Below, one piece after another: positions 8,140 to 16,995 of a stretch of DNA of 64,000 bases. Source of the stretch: Actinosynnema sp. ALI-1.44. Lineage in GTDB: Bacteria > Actinomycetota > Actinomycetes > Mycobacteriales > Pseudonocardiaceae. Position 1 is the stretch's first letter, and every line of letters begins with the position of its first letter. Location: positions 124,001 to 188,000 of the forward strand of contig NZ_MTQO01000049.1 of the NCBI RefSeq assembly GCF_001984155.1. Direction: 5' to 3'. Under the pieces are notes generated by a model. The model had not been told where the DNA came from. It ran no database searches and was given only the letters and a program-made list of their open reading frames with translations. The translations under genes and the position numbers were made by a program.

Positions 8140-9440
8140 CACGAGTAGCTCACTGTGATGCGCTTGTCGCGCCAGTACTCGGTGAGCAGCGCGTTGCGGT
8201 CCTCTCGGCTGAACGCCGCCTCAGCCGGGTGTGAATGATCGCTGTTGACCCAGATCCGCGCGGCGTTGATCGCCCGGCCCGCGCGGTATCCCACGCCGGT
8301 GTCGCGCGTCCACACCGACACGCCCGCGGTGGTCTCGGCCTCGTTGACCAGCTTGATCGCGTCGTCGAAGTCGTTGAACCCGGCTACCGAGATCACCGGG
8401 GCGAGCACGTGGTTGTGGCCGTCGATCACGGTCGGCTCAAGGAAGAACCCGCCGTCCAAGTCGCCACCGAGCGACGCGCGAGCACCGCCCACCCGTACCC
8501 GCGCGCCTGAGCGGGCGGCCGTTTCGACGTCCGCGACGGCCATGGACAGCTCGTCGGCGCTGACGAGCGCGCCGACCGTGGTCGAGGTGTCGAGCGGGTG
8601 ACCGGCGACGTGCCGCTGGACGCGCTCCACCGCCGCCTCGACGAACTGCTCGTAGCCGCCGTGCTGGACGAGCGCCAGCGACGTGCCGGTGACGAAGCCG
8701 TCGAACGCCCTGTCCCGCAGGGGCCCGTCCAGGTCCGCGAAGAACACCGAGGGCCCGAGCCCGAGCGGCGGTGTGGCCGGGAAGCCGTTCACCACGTTGA
8801 TCACGCCGGGCGGTACCAGGTCGTTGACCACGCTCAGCAGGACGTGGATCGACGCGGGCGTCTGCACGGCCGGTTTGAGCACGACAGTGTTCCCGGCGGC
8901 CAGCGCCGGCGCGAGGCACCAGGCCGCGCCGAGCAACGGGTAGTCCCAGCCGAGCGACCGCTGCACGACGCCGATTGGCTCACGGAACCCGTGCACCACA
9001 GCGTCCCCGTCAATCCCGGAACGGACACCTTCCGCCGCTCTGATCGCCCCGGCGAAATACCGGAAATGATCTGCGGCCAACGGCACATCGGCACCGAGTG
9101 TCTGCCTGATCGGCTTTCCCGTGTCCCAACTCTCAGCGACCGCGAGAGCTTCCAGGTTGTCCTCGATCCGGTCGGCTATCTCGCTGAGGATGACCGCTCG
9201 CTCGGCGAGTGCCGTCTTCGACCAGCCCGCCGCCGCGCCGCGCCCGTCGGCGACGGCCCGCCGCAGGTCATCGGGGGTGGACTCGGCGGTCTCGGTGAAC
9301 ACCCGACCGGTCACGGGAGTCGGGTTCGCCGAGTACCGGCCGCTCGACGGCGGCACGTATTCGCCGCCGACGAAATGGTCGTACCGGTCGGCGTACCGCA
9401 CCACACAACCCGGTTCTCCTGGTGCGGCATATCTACTCAC
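8139..9440 (-). CDS. Aldehyde-dehydrogenase-like protein lacking catalytic residues
   Basis: The N-terminal half reads like the ExaC/AldB-type aldehyde dehydrogenases (YDHFVGGEYVPP, PVTGRVFTE, HFRYFAGAIR, LAPALAAGNTVVLKPA, QTPASIHVLLS). It is about 433 residues against ~506 for the family. After NVVNGF some 35-40 residues that normally carry the NAD-binding FTGETTTG segment are absent. The usual ELGGKSP (general-base Glu) reads PLGLGPS, and the GEVCTCPSR segment with the nucleophilic Cys is gone. FQEEIFGP and GGYKQSG are also shortened, while the C-terminal ITVSYS remains. All losses are in frame, so this is probably an expressed pseudo-enzyme or a gene decaying by in-frame deletions. GTG 9440 is chosen because GGGGAGG lies seven bases upstream. 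Comparison is with the family as I remember it, not an alignment. Confidence 0.8.
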   Translation of the reverse strand: MSRYAAPGEPGCVVRYADRYDHFVGGEYVPPSSGRYSANPTPVTGRVFTETAESTPDDLRRAVADGRGAAAGWSKTALAERAVILSEIADRIEDNLEALAVAESWDTGKPIRQTLGADVPLAADHFRYFAGAIRAAEGVRSGIDGDAVVHGFREPIGVVQRSLGWDYPLLGAAWCLAPALAAGNTVVLKPAVQTPASIHVLLSVVNDLVPPGVINVVNGFPATPPLGLGPSVFFADLDGPLRDRAFDGFVTGTSLALVQHGGYEQFVEAAVERVQRHVAGHPLDTSTTVGALVSADELSMAVADVETAARSGARVRVGGARASLGGDLDGGFFLEPTVIDGHNHVLAPVISVAGFNDFDDAIKLVNEAETTAGVSVWTRDTGVGYRAGRAINAARIWVNSDHSHPAEAAFSREDRNALLTEYWRDKRITVSYS

Positions 9441-9500
9441 GCTCACGCCTCCCCGGCATGCTTTCATGGGTACAAGTGGCGGACGGTAGAAGACACTGGG

Positions 9501-9534
9501 TTGCAGTGACGTTGCAGTGATATCGCACAGTGCG
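9501..9534. promoter_or_regulatory. Candidate operator: direct repeat plus palindrome
   Basis: In the divergent intergenic region, TTGCAGTGA occurs at 9501-9509 and again at 9512-9520, exactly 11 bp apart (one helical turn), followed by the palindrome CGCAC-A-GTGCG at 9524-9534. It lies upstream of both the dehydrogenase-like gene and the GAF regulator, and is a natural site for that regulator. No experimental consensus is known to me. Confidence 0.45.
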
Positions 9535-9563
9535 TTCCCAGGGGCGTTCCGAGGGCGTGGATC

Positions 9564-11009
9564 ATGAAGGACGCGAGCGCGTACACATTCCTGGTCGGCC
9601 AGTTGCGCGCGGGACTTCCCGCCAGCCGCGCGGGCAGGCAGCGTGACATCGTTTCCGAGTCGTGGAAACGGTCTCTCGACGCCGACATCGACCCGGACCA
9701 CGGCCTGCCGCCGGTGGTGTACGCCGAGACCGACGTCCCCGACCTGCGATCGGACCACCCGCTGGCCTCGGTGATGCCCTCGCTGCGGGCGATGCTGGTG
9801 AGCATCGCCGACGAGGCCGAGCACATCATGCTGATCACGGACGCCGCCGGGCACCTGCTGTGGCGTGAGGGCAACGCGGCCGTTCGCCACCAGGCCGACA
9901 AGGTGCTGCTCACCGAAGGCACCAGGTGGACCGAGGAAGCCATTGGCACCAACGCGATGGGCACGGCTCTGGTGCTCGACGGACCGGTGGTGATCCACGG
10001 CAGTGAACACCTCGTCCGGCTGTACCACCCGTGGACCTGCGCGGCGGCGCCGGTGCACGACCCGGAAACCCGTGAGGTGCTCGGCGTCATCGACATAACG
10101 GGTCCTTTGTGCACGATGCACCCGTCGACGCTCGCGCTCGTCTCCGCGGCGGCGCAACTGGCCGAAAGCCAGCTCCAGGCACGGGTGAACCTGCGCAACG
10201 AGCGGTTCCGGCTGCGCAACACACGGCACCTCAGCGGTCTGCGCGGCAGTCCCGGTGCGTTGGTCTCGCCGACCGGCCGGGTGGTCGCCACCGAGTCGTG
10301 CGACGACCTCCCGTCCAGAGTGGACGTCAGAGGCGGGCAGGAGACGCTGTGGCTGCCGGACGGCCGCGCGGCGGTCGTCGAGCCGCTGGCCGAGGGTTTC
10401 CTGCTGCGGATCGCGCCCGGCCCGGCGGGCAGGCGCCCGCCGCTGCTGTCGCTGCGGTTCCTCGGCGCGCAGGACACCAAGGCGCTGCTGGACGGCAGGG
10501 AGATCCCGCTGACCCTGCGGCACGCCGAGATCCTCACCTTGCTCGCCCTGCACCCCAAGGGAATGACCGCGGAGCAGCTGGCACTGGTGCTGTACGGCGA
10601 AGCAGGCAACCCGGTCACCGCACGCGCGGAGATCCACCGGCTGCGCACGCAACTCGGCGCGTCCGCGATCAGCACCAAGCCGTACCGGCTCGACGCCGAG
10701 GTGGACGCGGACTTCATCAACGTCCGCCAGCCGCTGCGGGAACGCCGTGTGCGTGACGCGGTGGCGTTGTGGCGCGGTCCGCTGCTGCCCCGGTCGAACG
10801 CCCCTGGTGTGCGCTCCGAACGGGAACAGACGCTAGCGCAGCTGCGCAGGCTCGTGCTGGAACGCCGTGATCTGGACGCCTTGTACTCGTTCGTCCGCGC
10901 CACGCCCGACCAGGAGGCGCTCGAGTCGCTGGTGGGTGGTCTGCCACCGGCCGACTCCCGGCAGGAGTGGGTGCGGTCGCAGCTCAGGGCGTGCACCACG
11001 GACGAATAA
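9564..11009 (+). CDS. GAF-domain transcriptional regulator, divergent from dehydrogenase gene
   Basis: 481 residues. The N-terminal part (RQRDIVSESWKRSLDADID) resembles AcoR-type acetoin/alcohol-responsive activators, with a GAF-like sensory domain at ~80-210 (LITDAAGHLLWREG, LLTEGTRWTEEAIGTNAMGTAL, HPWTCAAAPVHDPETREVLGVIDITG). There is no AAA+ sigma-54 domain. The C-terminal part (~300-390) looks like a winged-helix domain (LRHAEILTLLALHPKGMTAEQLALVLYGE) followed by a helical tail. In actinobacteria this regulator type is commonly next to an ExaC-like aldehyde dehydrogenase, which here is degenerate. It probably senses a small alcohol, aldehyde or ketone and controls the divergent gene; the effector is inferred. 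Confidence 0.82.
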   Translation: MKDASAYTFLVGQLRAGLPASRAGRQRDIVSESWKRSLDADIDPDHGLPPVVYAETDVPDLRSDHPLASVMPSLRAMLVSIADEAEHIMLITDAAGHLLWREGNAAVRHQADKVLLTEGTRWTEEAIGTNAMGTALVLDGPVVIHGSEHLVRLYHPWTCAAAPVHDPETREVLGVIDITGPLCTMHPSTLALVSAAAQLAESQLQARVNLRNERFRLRNTRHLSGLRGSPGALVSPTGRVVATESCDDLPSRVDVRGGQETLWLPDGRAAVVEPLAEGFLLRIAPGPAGRRPPLLSLRFLGAQDTKALLDGREIPLTLRHAEILTLLALHPKGMTAEQLALVLYGEAGNPVTARAEIHRLRTQLGASAISTKPYRLDAEVDADFINVRQPLRERRVRDAVALWRGPLLPRSNAPGVRSEREQTLAQLRRLVLERRDLDALYSFVRATPDQEALESLVGGLPPADSRQEWVRSQLRACTTDE

Positions 11010-11019
11010 GCTGCCCGGT

Positions 11020-14000
11020 GTGCGGATCGGGTTGCTCGGACCGCTGCTGGTCAGCGGCGAGGTCTCGGGTTCCCGGCTGCGCGCGTTGCTCATCGTGCTC
11101 GCACTGGAACCCGGCCGGGTGGTGCCGGTGAGCCGCCTGGTCGACGGCGTCTGGGGCGACGAGCCGCCGGCACGCGCGATCAACGCGCTCCAGGTGCTCG
11201 TGTCCCGGCTGCGCCGGTCGGCCGATGTGCCGATCGAGTCGCATCCGGCGGGGTATCGGCTGGTCATCGACCCGGACGAGGTCGACGTGGCGCGCTTCGA
11301 ACGTCTCGTTTCCGGGGCCCGCACGGCGCCGGACCCGGTCAGGGCGGCGCTGTTGCGGGAAGCTCTCGAGCTGTGGCGTGGCCCTGCCTTGCCGGAGGTC
11401 GCCGGGCAGCGGTTCTTCCAGCCGGACGTGACCAGGCTGACCGAACTGCGGCTGATCGCGATCGAGGACCGCGCCGAGGCCGACCTCCGGCTGGGCCTCG
11501 ATCCGTCGACGGAGCTGTCCGCCCTGGTCACGCAACACCCCACACGCGAACGCCTCGTCGGTGCGCTGATGCGGGGCCTGTGCGCCACTGGCCGGACGAA
11601 CGAGGCACTGGCCGTCTACGAGGCCACACGTCAGGCGCTGGCCGACGAACTGGGCACGGACCCGTCGGCCGAGCTGTCCGCCCTGCACACCTCGATCCTG
11701 CGCGGCACGACCGGCCAGCCGCGCACGAACCTGCGCGCCGGGCTGACCAGCTTCGTCGGCCGTGACGACGAGGTCGCCGAAGTCGTCAGGCTGGTCGGCG
11801 AGTACCGGCTGACCACGTTGACCGGCCTCGGTGGTGCCGGCAAGTCACGGTTGTCCCTCGAGGCCGCACGGCTACTGCTCGACCGGATGCCGCATGGCGT
11901 CTGGCTGGTCGAACTCGCGTCGATCGGCAAGGACGCCGACCTCGCGCATACCGTGCTGAGCACGCTCGGGCTGCGTGACCAGACGCTGTTCACCGGCCCC
12001 GCCGAACCCGTCGACCGGCTCGCCGCCGCGTTGGGCACCCGGGAAACCGTTCTGGTGCTCGACAACTGCGAGCACGTGATCGACGCGGCCGCGGCGCTGG
12101 CCGAACGGCTGCTCGGCGACTGCCCGCAGTTGAGGATTCTCGCCACGAGCCGTGAACCCCTGGGTATCACGGGTGAAGCGCTCTGGCCCGTCGAACCGCT
12201 CGGCCTGCCGGACGAGGACGGGACGCTCGCGGCGGCGTGGCGTTCACCGGCGGTGACCCTGCTGCTCGACCGGGCGAAGGCCGTCCGTCCCGGGTTCACC
12301 CTCGACGCGGACAACCTCGCGGACGTCGTCCGGATCTGCCGTGCGGTCGACGGAATCCCGTTGGCGATCGAGCTGTCCGCGGCCCGGCTGCGGTCGATGA
12401 CGACCGGTCAGGTGGCCGACCGGCTCGGCGACCGGTTCCGGCTGCTGACCGGCGGCAGCCGAGTGGCACTCCCCCGGCACCAGACCCTGCGCGCGGTGGT
12501 CGACTGGAGCTGGGATCTGTTGTCCGAGCGGGAAAGGGTGGTCCTGCGGCGCCTCGCCGTGTTCACCGGCGGTGTGCCGCTGGACGCGGCGGAACAGGTA
12601 TGCGGCGAGAACGACGTGCTCACAGCGTTGGCCGACAAGTCGTTGCTCGTCACAGGCGAGCGCTACCGGATGCTGGACACCATCAAGGCGTACGGCCTGG
12701 AACGCCTGGACGAAGCTGGTGAGACAGAACAGATCCAGCGGGCGCACGCCGAGTACTTCCTGGCGTTGACCACGACGGCCGACGCTCGGCTGCGTGGCCC
12801 GGACCAGTTGACGTGGCTCGTCCGGTTGGCGGCGGAGCAGGACAACATCGACGCCGCGTTGGGCTCAGCCGACGGCGAAACGGCATTGCGGCTGGTAGGC
12901 GCGACAGGCTGGTACTGGTGGCTGAGCGGCCGTCATGCCAAGGGCCTGGAGCTGACCAGGGCCGCGCTGAGCCGACCGGGCGACGCGGACGAGGAGACCA
13001 GGGCGGTCGCCTACGCCGTCGGCGCGCTTCTTTCGCTTGCCACGCAGGAGAACTGGGCCGAGATCACCGAGTACTTCCACGCCGCCCTGCGGTTCACCGG
13101 TCCGACGGACGCACCACTGCTCCGCCTGCTCAGGTCGCTCAACCAGGCGCTCGACGACGCCCCTGACGACATTCCGCACGCGGGTTGGGAGCGCGCGGCG
13201 GCGTACCTGGTGCGTGGTGCGGTCCTGTTGTCCCGGGGCGACCGTCAGGACGAGATCGAAGGTGACCTCGATCGTGCGGTGACCGGATTCCGCGAGGTCG
13301 GCGACCGGTGGGGCAGCATGGTCGCGTTGAGCAACCTGGCCGATCTTCGTGCCCGCAAGGGAGACGTGTCCGGTGCGCTGGGCTACTTCGACGAGGCGCT
13401 CGGGGCAGGCGCGGAACTGGGTGTGAGCGAAGACCTCGTGCAGAACCGGCTCAGGCAGGCCCAACTCCGGCTGGTCGACGGTGACCAACCCGGCTGCGCC
13501 GCCGCGATCGCCATGGCCGAGCAGGACGCGGCCCGACTCGGCCTGCCGTCGGCCATGGCGATGGTCGAGCACAGCGCCGCGGAGATCGCCCGGTGGACCG
13601 GGGACCTGACCACCGCGCGGGCCCGGCTGACCGCAGCGGAAACACTGGTCGACCACAACTGGAGCATCGCCTGCGCACTGGCGACCCAGTGGGGGTATCT
13701 CGACGCGCTGGCCGGTGATCTCGACTCGGCGCTCGACCGGCATTCCTACGCCCTCGCCATGACCATGGGGGCACCCAACTCGATCTGGGTCGCGCATGTC
13801 GTCGTCGGCGTCGCCGATTTGGCTTTGCACCAAGGGGATCCGGCTCAGGCGGCCCGGTTGCTCGCCGCGAGCGACGCCGTTCGCGGCTCCGCGGACCTGA
13901 CACACCCGGACGTCACGCGGATCCGTGCGGAGGCACGCGCCGCGCTCGGCGAAACCGAGTTCGCCGAGGCGACGCGGGCCGGTTCGACGGCGAGCGCTGA

Positions 14001-14097
14001 CACCTTGCCGGAGCTGACCAGCGCGACGTTAGCGATCCCGGTTGTACAGCTTCATCGCCCAGGCGTAGCCGATCAGCGTGAACACGACCGCCCATAG
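11020..14097 (+). CDS. SARP/AfsR-like regulator: BTAD, NB-ARC ATPase, TPR
   Basis: About 1025 residues from GTG 11020 (VRIGLLGPLLVSG), the usual SARP opening; upstream frame is shadow of the GAF gene. Domains in order: OmpR-like winged helix (1-85), BTAD (~90-230, ending LGTDPSAELSALHTSILRG), NB-ARC ATPase with P-loop GLGGAGKS at 269-276, Walker B LVLDNCEH at 345-352, ATSREPLGI and GIPLAIELSAARL, then TPR-like helices to the C-terminus. Such proteins activate secondary-metabolite or stress genes when the ATPase/TPR part is relieved. The last 69 bases overlap the convergent ABC permease gene, and the final ~23 residues look non-conserved, so the original stop may have been lost. Target genes are not evident; the convergent exporter is one candidate. 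Confidence 0.9.
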   Translation: MRIGLLGPLLVSGEVSGSRLRALLIVLALEPGRVVPVSRLVDGVWGDEPPARAINALQVLVSRLRRSADVPIESHPAGYRLVIDPDEVDVARFERLVSGARTAPDPVRAALLREALELWRGPALPEVAGQRFFQPDVTRLTELRLIAIEDRAEADLRLGLDPSTELSALVTQHPTRERLVGALMRGLCATGRTNEALAVYEATRQALADELGTDPSAELSALHTSILRGTTGQPRTNLRAGLTSFVGRDDEVAEVVRLVGEYRLTTLTGLGGAGKSRLSLEAARLLLDRMPHGVWLVELASIGKDADLAHTVLSTLGLRDQTLFTGPAEPVDRLAAALGTRETVLVLDNCEHVIDAAAALAERLLGDCPQLRILATSREPLGITGEALWPVEPLGLPDEDGTLAAAWRSPAVTLLLDRAKAVRPGFTLDADNLADVVRICRAVDGIPLAIELSAARLRSMTTGQVADRLGDRFRLLTGGSRVALPRHQTLRAVVDWSWDLLSERERVVLRRLAVFTGGVPLDAAEQVCGENDVLTALADKSLLVTGERYRMLDTIKAYGLERLDEAGETEQIQRAHAEYFLALTTTADARLRGPDQLTWLVRLAAEQDNIDAALGSADGETALRLVGATGWYWWLSGRHAKGLELTRAALSRPGDADEETRAVAYAVGALLSLATQENWAEITEYFHAALRFTGPTDAPLLRLLRSLNQALDDAPDDIPHAGWERAAAYLVRGAVLLSRGDRQDEIEGDLDRAVTGFREVGDRWGSMVALSNLADLRARKGDVSGALGYFDEALGAGAELGVSEDLVQNRLRQAQLRLVDGDQPGCAAAIAMAEQDAARLGLPSAMAMVEHSAAEIARWTGDLTTARARLTAAETLVDHNWSIACALATQWGYLDALAGDLDSALDRHSYALAMTMGAPNSIWVAHVVVGVADLALHQGDPAQAARLLAASDAVRGSADLTHPDVTRIRAEARAALGETEFAEATRAGSTASADTLPELTSATLAIPVVQLHRPGVADQREHDRP

Positions 14098-14796
14098 CAC
14101 CGAGACGATCAGGCTCGCCCCGATCGGTGTGCCCAGCAGCAGGCCCCGGATGGTGTCGATCATCGCGGTGAACGGCTGGTACTCGATGAACCACCGGACA
14201 CCGGCCGCGGTCGAGTCCACCGACACGAACGCACTGCTGATGAACGGCAGGAACAGCAACGGCAGCGTCTTGGCGTTGGCGCCCTCGACGTTCTTGGCGG
14301 ACAACCCGAACGCCACACCGAGCCAGCTGATCATCAACGCGTACAGGACGATCACCCCGAGGAACGCGAACCAGCCCGCGATCCCGGCCGACGGGCTGAA
14401 TCCCATCAGCAACGCGACACCGAGGATGACCACGATCGCGGCCAGTCCCCTGAGCACGTTGGCCACGGCGTGCGCGGTCAGCACGGCTCCGCGTGAGATC
14501 GGCATGGTGCGGAACCGGGCGATGATCCCTTCGGTCATGTCCATGGCGGCGCCGAGAGCGGCTTGCGACGCGCCGCCGCTGATGCACATGAACAACACGC
14601 CCGGCACGATGTAGTCGATGTAGTTCCCGGTGCCGCTGGGCAGGCCCATGCCCATCTGGCCGCCGAAGACATACCCGAACAGCAGCAGGAACGCCAACGG
14701 CATCAGCAGCGCGCTCACTGTCCCTGCCGGGTAGCGCAGATCGTGTTTGTACTGGCGCCGCAGCATTGTGCGGGCGTCCGTGATGGCGTGGCTCAT
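14029..14796 (-). CDS. ABC-2 type permease (DrrB-like)
   Basis: 255 residues with the standard ABC-2 exporter fold: six hydrophobic segments (ALLMPLAFLLLFGYVFGG, IVPGVLFMCISGG, GLAAIVVILGVALLMGF, FLGVIVLYALMISWLGVAFGL, LPLLFLPFISSAFVSV, LIVSVLWAVVFTLIGYAW) and the family wording ERFRT-like ARFRTMPISRGAV and EYQPFTAMIDTIRGL. It pairs with the ATPase encoded immediately upstream; ATG and the ATPase TGA share four bases (14793-14796), so translation is coupled. Related pairs export drugs such as daunorubicin or lipid-linked products; substrate unknown. The 3' end overlaps the convergent SARP gene by 69 bp, which would make the two mRNAs partly antisense. Confidence 0.92.
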   Translation of the reverse strand: MSHAITDARTMLRRQYKHDLRYPAGTVSALLMPLAFLLLFGYVFGGQMGMGLPSGTGNYIDYIVPGVLFMCISGGASQAALGAAMDMTEGIIARFRTMPISRGAVLTAHAVANVLRGLAAIVVILGVALLMGFSPSAGIAGWFAFLGVIVLYALMISWLGVAFGLSAKNVEGANAKTLPLLFLPFISSAFVSVDSTAAGVRWFIEYQPFTAMIDTIRGLLLGTPIGASLIVSVLWAVVFTLIGYAWAMKLYNRDR

Positions 14797-15710
14797 CGTG
14801 CGGTCCCTCCTGTGAGTGCGAAGAAGACGTCGTCGAGGTCCGGGGTGTGCACGGTCAGCCCGGCCACCTCGATGTGTTCGAGCCGGTCGAGCACGGCCCG
14901 TAGCGCCTTCACGTCACCATCGCCGGGTATCTGCAACGTGAGCGCTTCGTCGTCCCGTCCGGCCGCTCCGAGCACGCGGGCCGCCTCGTCCAACGCGAGG
15001 ATGTCGTGGAACCGCAACAGGATGTGCCCGCCGGGGATGCGCCGCTTGAGCTCGGCCGGTGTGCCGTCGGCCACGACCCGGCCGTGGTCGAGCACGGCGA
15101 CCCGGTCGGCGAGTTCGTCGGCCTCGTCGAGGTACTGCGTGGTCAGGAAGATCGTGACGCCGTCGGCGACGAGGTCGCGGACCAGCTGCCACATCATGTG
15201 CCTGCTGCGCGGGTCGAGCCCGGTGGTCGGCTCGTCCAGGAAGATGACCTGTGGACGACCCGTGAGGGTCATCGCCAGGTCGAGCCGCCTGCGCATGCCG
15301 CCCGAATACGTCATCACGAACTTGTCCGCGGCGTCGGCGAGACCGAACTGGTCCAGCAGCCGGGCGGCGTGCCCGCGTGAGTCGCCGACCCGGTACAGGT
15401 CACCCATCATGATCAGGTTCTCCGCACCGGTCAGCAGGTTGTCGACCGCGGAGAACTGGCCGGTCACGCCGATCGCGGCGCGGACCGCCCCTGGCTCGTC
15501 CGCCAGGTCGTGCCCGGCGACGCGGACCGTGCCCGCGTCGGCGGTGGTCAGGGTGGACATGATCTTCACGGCGGTGGTCTTGCCCGCGCCGTTCGGGCCG
15601 AGCAGGGAGAACACCGTGCCCTCGGTGACATCCAGATCGATGCCGTCGAGCACGACCTGCTCGCCGTACGCCTTGCGCAGGCCGGATACCGCGATCGCGG
15701 ACTTTCTCAT
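14793..15710 (-). CDS. ABC transporter ATP-binding protein (DrrA-like)
   Basis: 305 residues from ATG 15710 (MRKSAIAVSGLRKAYGE). Walker A GPNGAGKTTAVK, Q-loop region GVTGQFSAVDNLLTGAENL, signature YSGGMRRRLDLAMTL, Walker B VIFLDEPTTGLDPRSR and the switch His in ITIFLTTQYLDEADELADR-type wording are all present, with the DrrA-type C-terminal extension (~230-305). It energises the coupled permease. Longer frames upstream of 15710 are not supported by similarity. The pair sits between two regulators (SARP and the two-component operon), either of which could control it. Confidence 0.94.
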   Translation of the reverse strand: MRKSAIAVSGLRKAYGEQVVLDGIDLDVTEGTVFSLLGPNGAGKTTAVKIMSTLTTADAGTVRVAGHDLADEPGAVRAAIGVTGQFSAVDNLLTGAENLIMMGDLYRVGDSRGHAARLLDQFGLADAADKFVMTYSGGMRRRLDLAMTLTGRPQVIFLDEPTTGLDPRSRHMMWQLVRDLVADGVTIFLTTQYLDEADELADRVAVLDHGRVVADGTPAELKRRIPGGHILLRFHDILALDEAARVLGAAGRDDEALTLQIPGDGDVKALRAVLDRLEHIEVAGLTVHTPDLDDVFFALTGGTAR

Positions 15711-15825
15711 GCCCGAAGGCTCGCGGGCACCGCTTTCATCTCGTTGAGCGCTCGCTGACACACCCTTACACGACCCGAACATTCGCCAGACGTGGTGCTC
15801 ACCGCCGACGGTCAGAGTGGGTGCC

Positions 15826-16197
15826 ATGACATGGACACACCGCATCGCCGCCGCGACCGGCGCGACCGTGCTGGGCCTGACCCTGCTGACCTCGACCGCG
15901 AGCGCGCAGACGTCCCAGGCGCCCACACAGCCGAGCTTCGACGTCACCAAGGTCTGCCAGCAGCGCGTCCCGAAGCTGGAGAACCGCGCCAACAAGGCGC
16001 TGACCAGGATCAACGGCGCCGCCGACGTACGCGGCTCAGTCGCCAACCTGCGGGCACGGGCCGAGCGCGCGACCGACCCGGCACAGAAGGACTGGCTCAA
16101 CGGCAAGGCCGACCACCGCGCCCAACGCGTCGACGTGCTCAAGAAGGCACAGGAACGGCTGGCCGCGTACAAGCAGAAGCACTGCGGTGGGAAATGA
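15826..16197 (+). CDS. Small secreted protein, first gene of two-component operon
   Basis: 123 residues from ATG 15826. Signal peptide ~1-26 (IAAATGATVLGLTLLTSTASA, then QTSQ). The mature part is helical and charged (VCQQRVPKLENRANKALTRI ... RAERATDPAQKDWLNGKADH) with one Cys near each end, which could form a disulphide. Its stop overlaps the next start (ATGA, 16194-16197), so it is co-translated with the mini-lipoprotein, the response regulator and the kinase. I recognise no characterised homologue. The context suggests a periplasmic/extracytoplasmic accessory or target of the sensor kinase (inference). Confidence 0.8.
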   Translation: MTWTHRIAAATGATVLGLTLLTSTASAQTSQAPTQPSFDVTKVCQQRVPKLENRANKALTRINGAADVRGSVANLRARAERATDPAQKDWLNGKADHRAQRVDVLKKAQERLAAYKQKHCGGK

Positions 16198-16334
16198 GAC
16201 GCTCACTGGCCGCTTTGGCGGCCATCACGTTCCTCCTTGCCGGCTGCCAACGCCAGCAGGATCCGCCCTCCGGTGACCTAGACTCCGTCGAGTCCACACT
16301 CAACAGTGTCGAGTCGGAGCTAGATGAGCCCTAG
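16194..16334 (+). CDS. 46-residue mini-lipoprotein coupled to response regulator
   Basis: A tiny gene: a positively charged start (MRRS), hydrophobic stretch ALAAITFLL, lipobox LLAGC with acceptor Cys18, then a short acidic tail with a repeated SVES/L pattern (DSVESTLNSVESELDEP). The ATG overlaps the previous stop by four bases, and its TAG at 16332-16334 lies eleven bases inside the response regulator gene. It is too short for most annotation thresholds. The acidic tail on the membrane surface could contact the sensor domain of the kinase or the secreted partner; this is inference from context. Confidence 0.75.
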   Translation: MRRSLAALAAITFLLAGCQRQQDPPSGDLDSVESTLNSVESELDEP

Positions 16335-16995
16335 GGGACTCGTTCTCGTCGCCGAGGACGAGCGGTCGATCGCCGACCTGGTCGCCATGTACCTGCGCCG
16401 GGACGGGTTCGGCGTGCACGTGGAGACCGACGGGCCGGGCGCGCTCGCCGCGGTCCGCCGGCTGCGCCCGGTCGCCGTCGTGCTCGACATCGGCCTGCCC
16501 GGGATGGACGGCATCGAGGTCTGCCGGTCGCTGCGGGCCGCGGAGGACTGGACGCCGGTGCTGTTCGTGACGGCCCGTGACGACGAGGTGGACCGGATCC
16601 TCGGCCTGGAGATGGGCGCCGACGACTACGTCACGAAACCGTTCAGCCCCCGCGAACTGGTCGCCAGGGTGCGCGCGGTGCTGCGCCGCGGCGCGGCGCA
16701 GACGGAAGTGCTCAAGGCGGGCACGGTCGAGGTGAACGTCGACCAGCGCCGGGTGTGGGCGGGCGGCCGCGAGGTCGCGCTCACGTCCACCGAGTTCGAC
16801 CTGCTCGAACACCTGATGCGCACACCCGGCCGGGTCTACGCCCGTGACCAGCTGCTCAGTGCCGTGTGGGGTTACCAGGCGGCGGCCGGGACACGCACGG
16901 TCGACGTGCACATCGCCCAGCTGCGGGCCAAACTCGGTGCCGAGAGTCCGATCAGGACAGTCAGAGGCGTCGGGTACTCGGCGGAGCCGGCGTGA
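16324..16995 (+). CDS. OmpR-family response regulator
   Basis: 223 residues. Receiver domain with acidic pair E11-D12, phosphoacceptor Asp55 in VVLDIGLPG, Thr in FVTARDD and Lys105 in DDYVTKPF; then a winged-helix DNA-binding domain (VALTSTEFDLLEHLMRTPGRVYARDQLL ... TVDVHIAQLRAKLG ... RTVRGVGYSAEP). ATG 16324 starts within the mini-lipoprotein gene. The GTGA overlap at 16992-16995 couples it to the kinase. Expected to be phosphorylated by that kinase and to act on promoters, probably including its own operon. Confidence 0.96.
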   Translation: MSPRGLVLVAEDERSIADLVAMYLRRDGFGVHVETDGPGALAAVRRLRPVAVVLDIGLPGMDGIEVCRSLRAAEDWTPVLFVTARDDEVDRILGLEMGADDYVTKPFSPRELVARVRAVLRRGAAQTEVLKAGTVEVNVDQRRVWAGGREVALTSTEFDLLEHLMRTPGRVYARDQLLSAVWGYQAAAGTRTVDVHIAQLRAKLGAESPIRTVRGVGYSAEPA

